Program-made: the position numbers and the translations under genes
From: DASXMX01 sp036794395
GTDB lineage: Bacteria; Planctomycetota; Phycisphaerae; Tepidisphaerales; Tepidisphaeraceae
Length of the DNA stretch: 8,082 bases
Direction of reading: 5' to 3'
Assembly: GCA_036794395.1 (NCBI GenBank)
Contig: DAIRGS010000321.1
Location: 1-8,082 of the forward strand
The notes under the pieces: generated by a model
Databases searched by the model: none
Seen by the model: only the letters and a program-made list of their open reading frames with translations
What the model was told of the DNA's origin: nothing
Shown here: positions 6,670-8,082 of the stretch, one piece after another
How positions within the stretch are numbered: position 1 is the first letter of the stretch
Layout of the letters: each line of letters opens with the position of its first letter

Positions 6670-7770
6670 ATGAAGGTTCAAGCCGCGGTACTGATGTCCC
6701 CCAAATCTCCTTTCGAGTTACACGAGCTCGATCTGGCCGACCCGCGCGCCGGCGAAGTCCTCGTCCGCATCGCCGCGGCCGGCGTGTGTCATAGCGACTG
6801 GCACCTGGTCTCCGGTGCAACCCAACACCCCATGCCCTGCGTGGCCGGCCACGAAGGCGCGGGCATCGTCGAAGCCATCGGCCGCGGCGTCACGTCCGTC
6901 CGCCCGGGCGATCACGTCGTCCTCAACTGGGCCCCCGATTGCGGCCACTGCTTCTATTGCCTCCGCGGCAAGCCCAATCTCTGCGACACCTACGTCGGCC
7001 CCATCTGGGCCGGCACCATGCTCGACGGAACCACGCGCCTCTCTTCCGCCGGCAAACCCATCTACCACTTCTGCGGCCTGGCCACCTTCGCATCCCACGC
7101 CGTCGTCCCCGAACAAAGCTGCGTCGTCGCCCGCCCCGACGTCCCACTGGAAATCGCCGCCCTCGTCGGATGCGCCGTCGCGACCGGCGTCGGAGCCGCC
7201 ATGTACACCGCCGCCGTCCGCCCCGGCGATTCCGTCGCCGTCTTCGGCTGCGGCGGCGTCGGGCTCAGCATCCTCCTGGGCGCAAAACTCTGCGGCGCAA
7301 AAACCCTCATCGCCATCGACCAAAACCCAACAAAAATGGATCTCGCCCGCCAGTTCGGCGCAACCCACGCGCTGCTGGCCGATGCAAACGTCGTCAAAGA
7401 AGTGAAGCAGATCACCGCCGGCCGCGGCGCCGATCACGCCTTCGAAGCCGTCGGCATCCCCCAGGTCCAGGAAACCGCCCTCGAAGCCGTCCGCCCCGGC
7501 GGAACCCTCACCCTCGCCGGCCTCTCCCCCATGGGCACCGGCACCAATCTCCCCGGCGCAATCCTCACCCGCCAGGAAAAAACCGTTAAAGGCTCCTACT
7601 ACGGCTCCGTCCACCCCCGCCGCGATTTCCCCATGCTCCTCGATCTCTACAAATCCAAAAAACTGGATTTAGACCTTCTAATAACAAAGCAATACAAGCT
7701 CCCCCAAATCAACCAGGCCTACGCCGACATGCTCTCCGGCAACATTGCCCGCGGCGTCATCGTCTTCTAA
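6670..7770 (+). CDS. Zinc-dependent alcohol dehydrogenase (medium-chain family)
   Basis: A 366-residue cytoplasmic enzyme of the medium-chain dehydrogenase family, oxidising an alcohol to an aldehyde (or the reverse) with a nicotinamide cofactor. Catalytic zinc ligands are visible as C40 (GVCHSDWH), H61-E62 (GHEGAG) and C168 (VGCAVATG). The structural zinc site is C91, C94, C97 and C105. The Rossmann motif GCGGVG is at 193-198 and D217 (AIDQNP) at the end of the next strand favours NAD over NADP. Length and the intact second zinc site place it near the class III/AdhC-like and aryl- or NDMA-dependent alcohol dehydrogenase group; substrate cannot be assigned. I chose the ATG at 6670 because the family begins with M-K-x-x-A-A-V and the 45 codons upstream are a reading of the hairpin repeat. 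No well-placed Shine-Dalgarno is present; AGGGGGT near 6646 is too far. The gene stands alone on the + strand, divergent from the GlcG-like gene, with repeat sequence on both sides. Confidence 0.92.
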   Translation: MKVQAAVLMSPKSPFELHELDLADPRAGEVLVRIAAAGVCHSDWHLVSGATQHPMPCVAGHEGAGIVEAIGRGVTSVRPGDHVVLNWAPDCGHCFYCLRGKPNLCDTYVGPIWAGTMLDGTTRLSSAGKPIYHFCGLATFASHAVVPEQSCVVARPDVPLEIAALVGCAVATGVGAAMYTAAVRPGDSVAVFGCGGVGLSILLGAKLCGAKTLIAIDQNPTKMDLARQFGATHALLADANVVKEVKQITAGRGADHAFEAVGIPQVQETALEAVRPGGTLTLAGLSPMGTGTNLPGAILTRQEKTVKGSYYGSVHPRRDFPMLLDLYKSKKLDLDLLITKQYKLPQINQAYADMLSGNIARGVIVF

Positions 7771-7811
7771 ACCGCCCCGACTGCCCCATGCAAAGGCGTG
7801 CTCAGTCCCAA

Positions 7812-7842
7812 CGCGCCCTCTTTCCCCCTCTCCCCTCGGGGG
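7812..7842. repeat. Diverged partial copy of the hairpin repeat
   Basis: CCCCCTCTCCC at 7824-7834 is identical to 6553-6563, and the surrounding CGCGC before it and TC-GGG after it also align to 6542-6569 with small gaps. The right G/A-rich arm is replaced by GGGGGCTTT, so the long stem is lost. It begins about 40 bp after the dehydrogenase stop and is in the same orientation as the upstream copy. Confidence 0.45.
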
Positions 7843-7987
7843 CTTTGCCTGAATAACGCGACAGATTGTCGATTTTCCGGGCAGCATACGCAATAAAAAG
7901 GCAACAATCCAAGGGTGGCGTAGTGGGTAGTGGGTCAGTTTGAATTTGTTTTCACTTGACCACGTATGGGCCTGCTGCAAATGCTGG

Positions 7988-8009
7988 CCACGCGAGGCAT
8001 TCGCGGTGG
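7988..8009. repeat. Bulged inverted repeat
   Basis: CCACGCGA at 7988-7995 pairs with TCGCGGTGG at 8001-8009 through eight base pairs with one bulged G, around the loop GGCAT. Function is unknown; it could be part of a small RNA, a leader of a gene beyond the window, or chance. Confidence 0.35.
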
Positions 8010-8082
8010 TGCCCGCATTATCACCTTGACTAGACCTTAAACAAGCGAATCCCCCGCCGTCTTGAGCGGGGTGGGCGGAAGC

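Larger units (their letters stand above)
7771..8082. other. Terminal intergenic region, no convincing gene
   Basis: No gene longer than chance is supported in these 312 bp. It holds a diverged partial copy of the hairpin repeat (7812-7842), a doubled TAGTGGG (7921-7934), a bulged hairpin (7988-8009) and a GC stem-loop near the window end (CCCCGC at 8052-8057 with GCGGGG at 8066-8071). No strong intrinsic terminator for the dehydrogenase gene was found. Confidence 0.55.

Noticed and set aside
6718..7614. 298-codon - strand open frame opposite the alcohol dehydrogenase
   Set aside because: Gly/Ala/Asp-rich antisense shadow of a gene with intact zinc and cofactor motifs.
7966..8040. 24-codon frame MGLLQMLATRGIRGGARI... 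at the window end
   Set aside because: Very short, without a ribosome-binding site, and lying over the bulged hairpin; no family recognised.

Overview
The window looks like chromosomal DNA from a high-GC planctomycete, most likely a member of Phycisphaerae/Tepidisphaerales. The grounds are circumstantial. The first secreted protein carries a Thr/Arg/Pro-rich stretch (AQTTRPTTRR) straight after its signal peptide. A large membrane-anchored PQQ-like propeller protein opens with a W-P-H-F-R-G-P motif. A sialidase-like secreted protein lies nearby, recognisable Shine-Dalgarno sites are scarce, and a C/G-rich hairpin repeat sits between genes. No rRNA, tRNA, CRISPR array, transposase or phage gene is visible.

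Layout. Positions 1-294 are a G-rich leader with a possible G-quadruplex, a perfect 15-bp tandem duplication and a good Shine-Dalgarno site. Genes on the + strand follow: a secreted alpha/beta-hydrolase (295-2304), a secreted sialidase-like beta-propeller protein (2356-3414), a broken start of a further secreted protein (3422-3558, frameshifted and cut short), and a PQQ-like propeller fused to a multi-helix membrane domain (3747-5828). A GlcG/HbpS-family protein is encoded on the - strand (5931-6329), convergent with the propeller gene. A 340-bp divergent gap with a strong hairpin repeat precedes a zinc-dependent alcohol dehydrogenase on the + strand (6670-7770). The last 312 bp hold no convincing gene, but contain a diverged partial copy of the repeat and some possible RNA structure.

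Working together. The first two intact genes and the broken third are closely spaced and all encode exported proteins. They look like the remains of a small unit for handling polymers or esters outside the cytoplasm, though substrates cannot be read from the sequence. The PQQ-like protein may belong to the same set but is separated by about 330 bp that includes the decayed gene. GlcG-like protein and alcohol dehydrogenase are divergently arranged; a link to small-alcohol or aldehyde metabolism is possible but unproven. The window has a strong strand bias in third codon positions (C-rich, G-poor on the + strand). I found no clear evidence of an undescribed multi-gene system; the most unusual items are the broken gene, the repeats around the dehydrogenase gene, and the propeller-membrane fusion.
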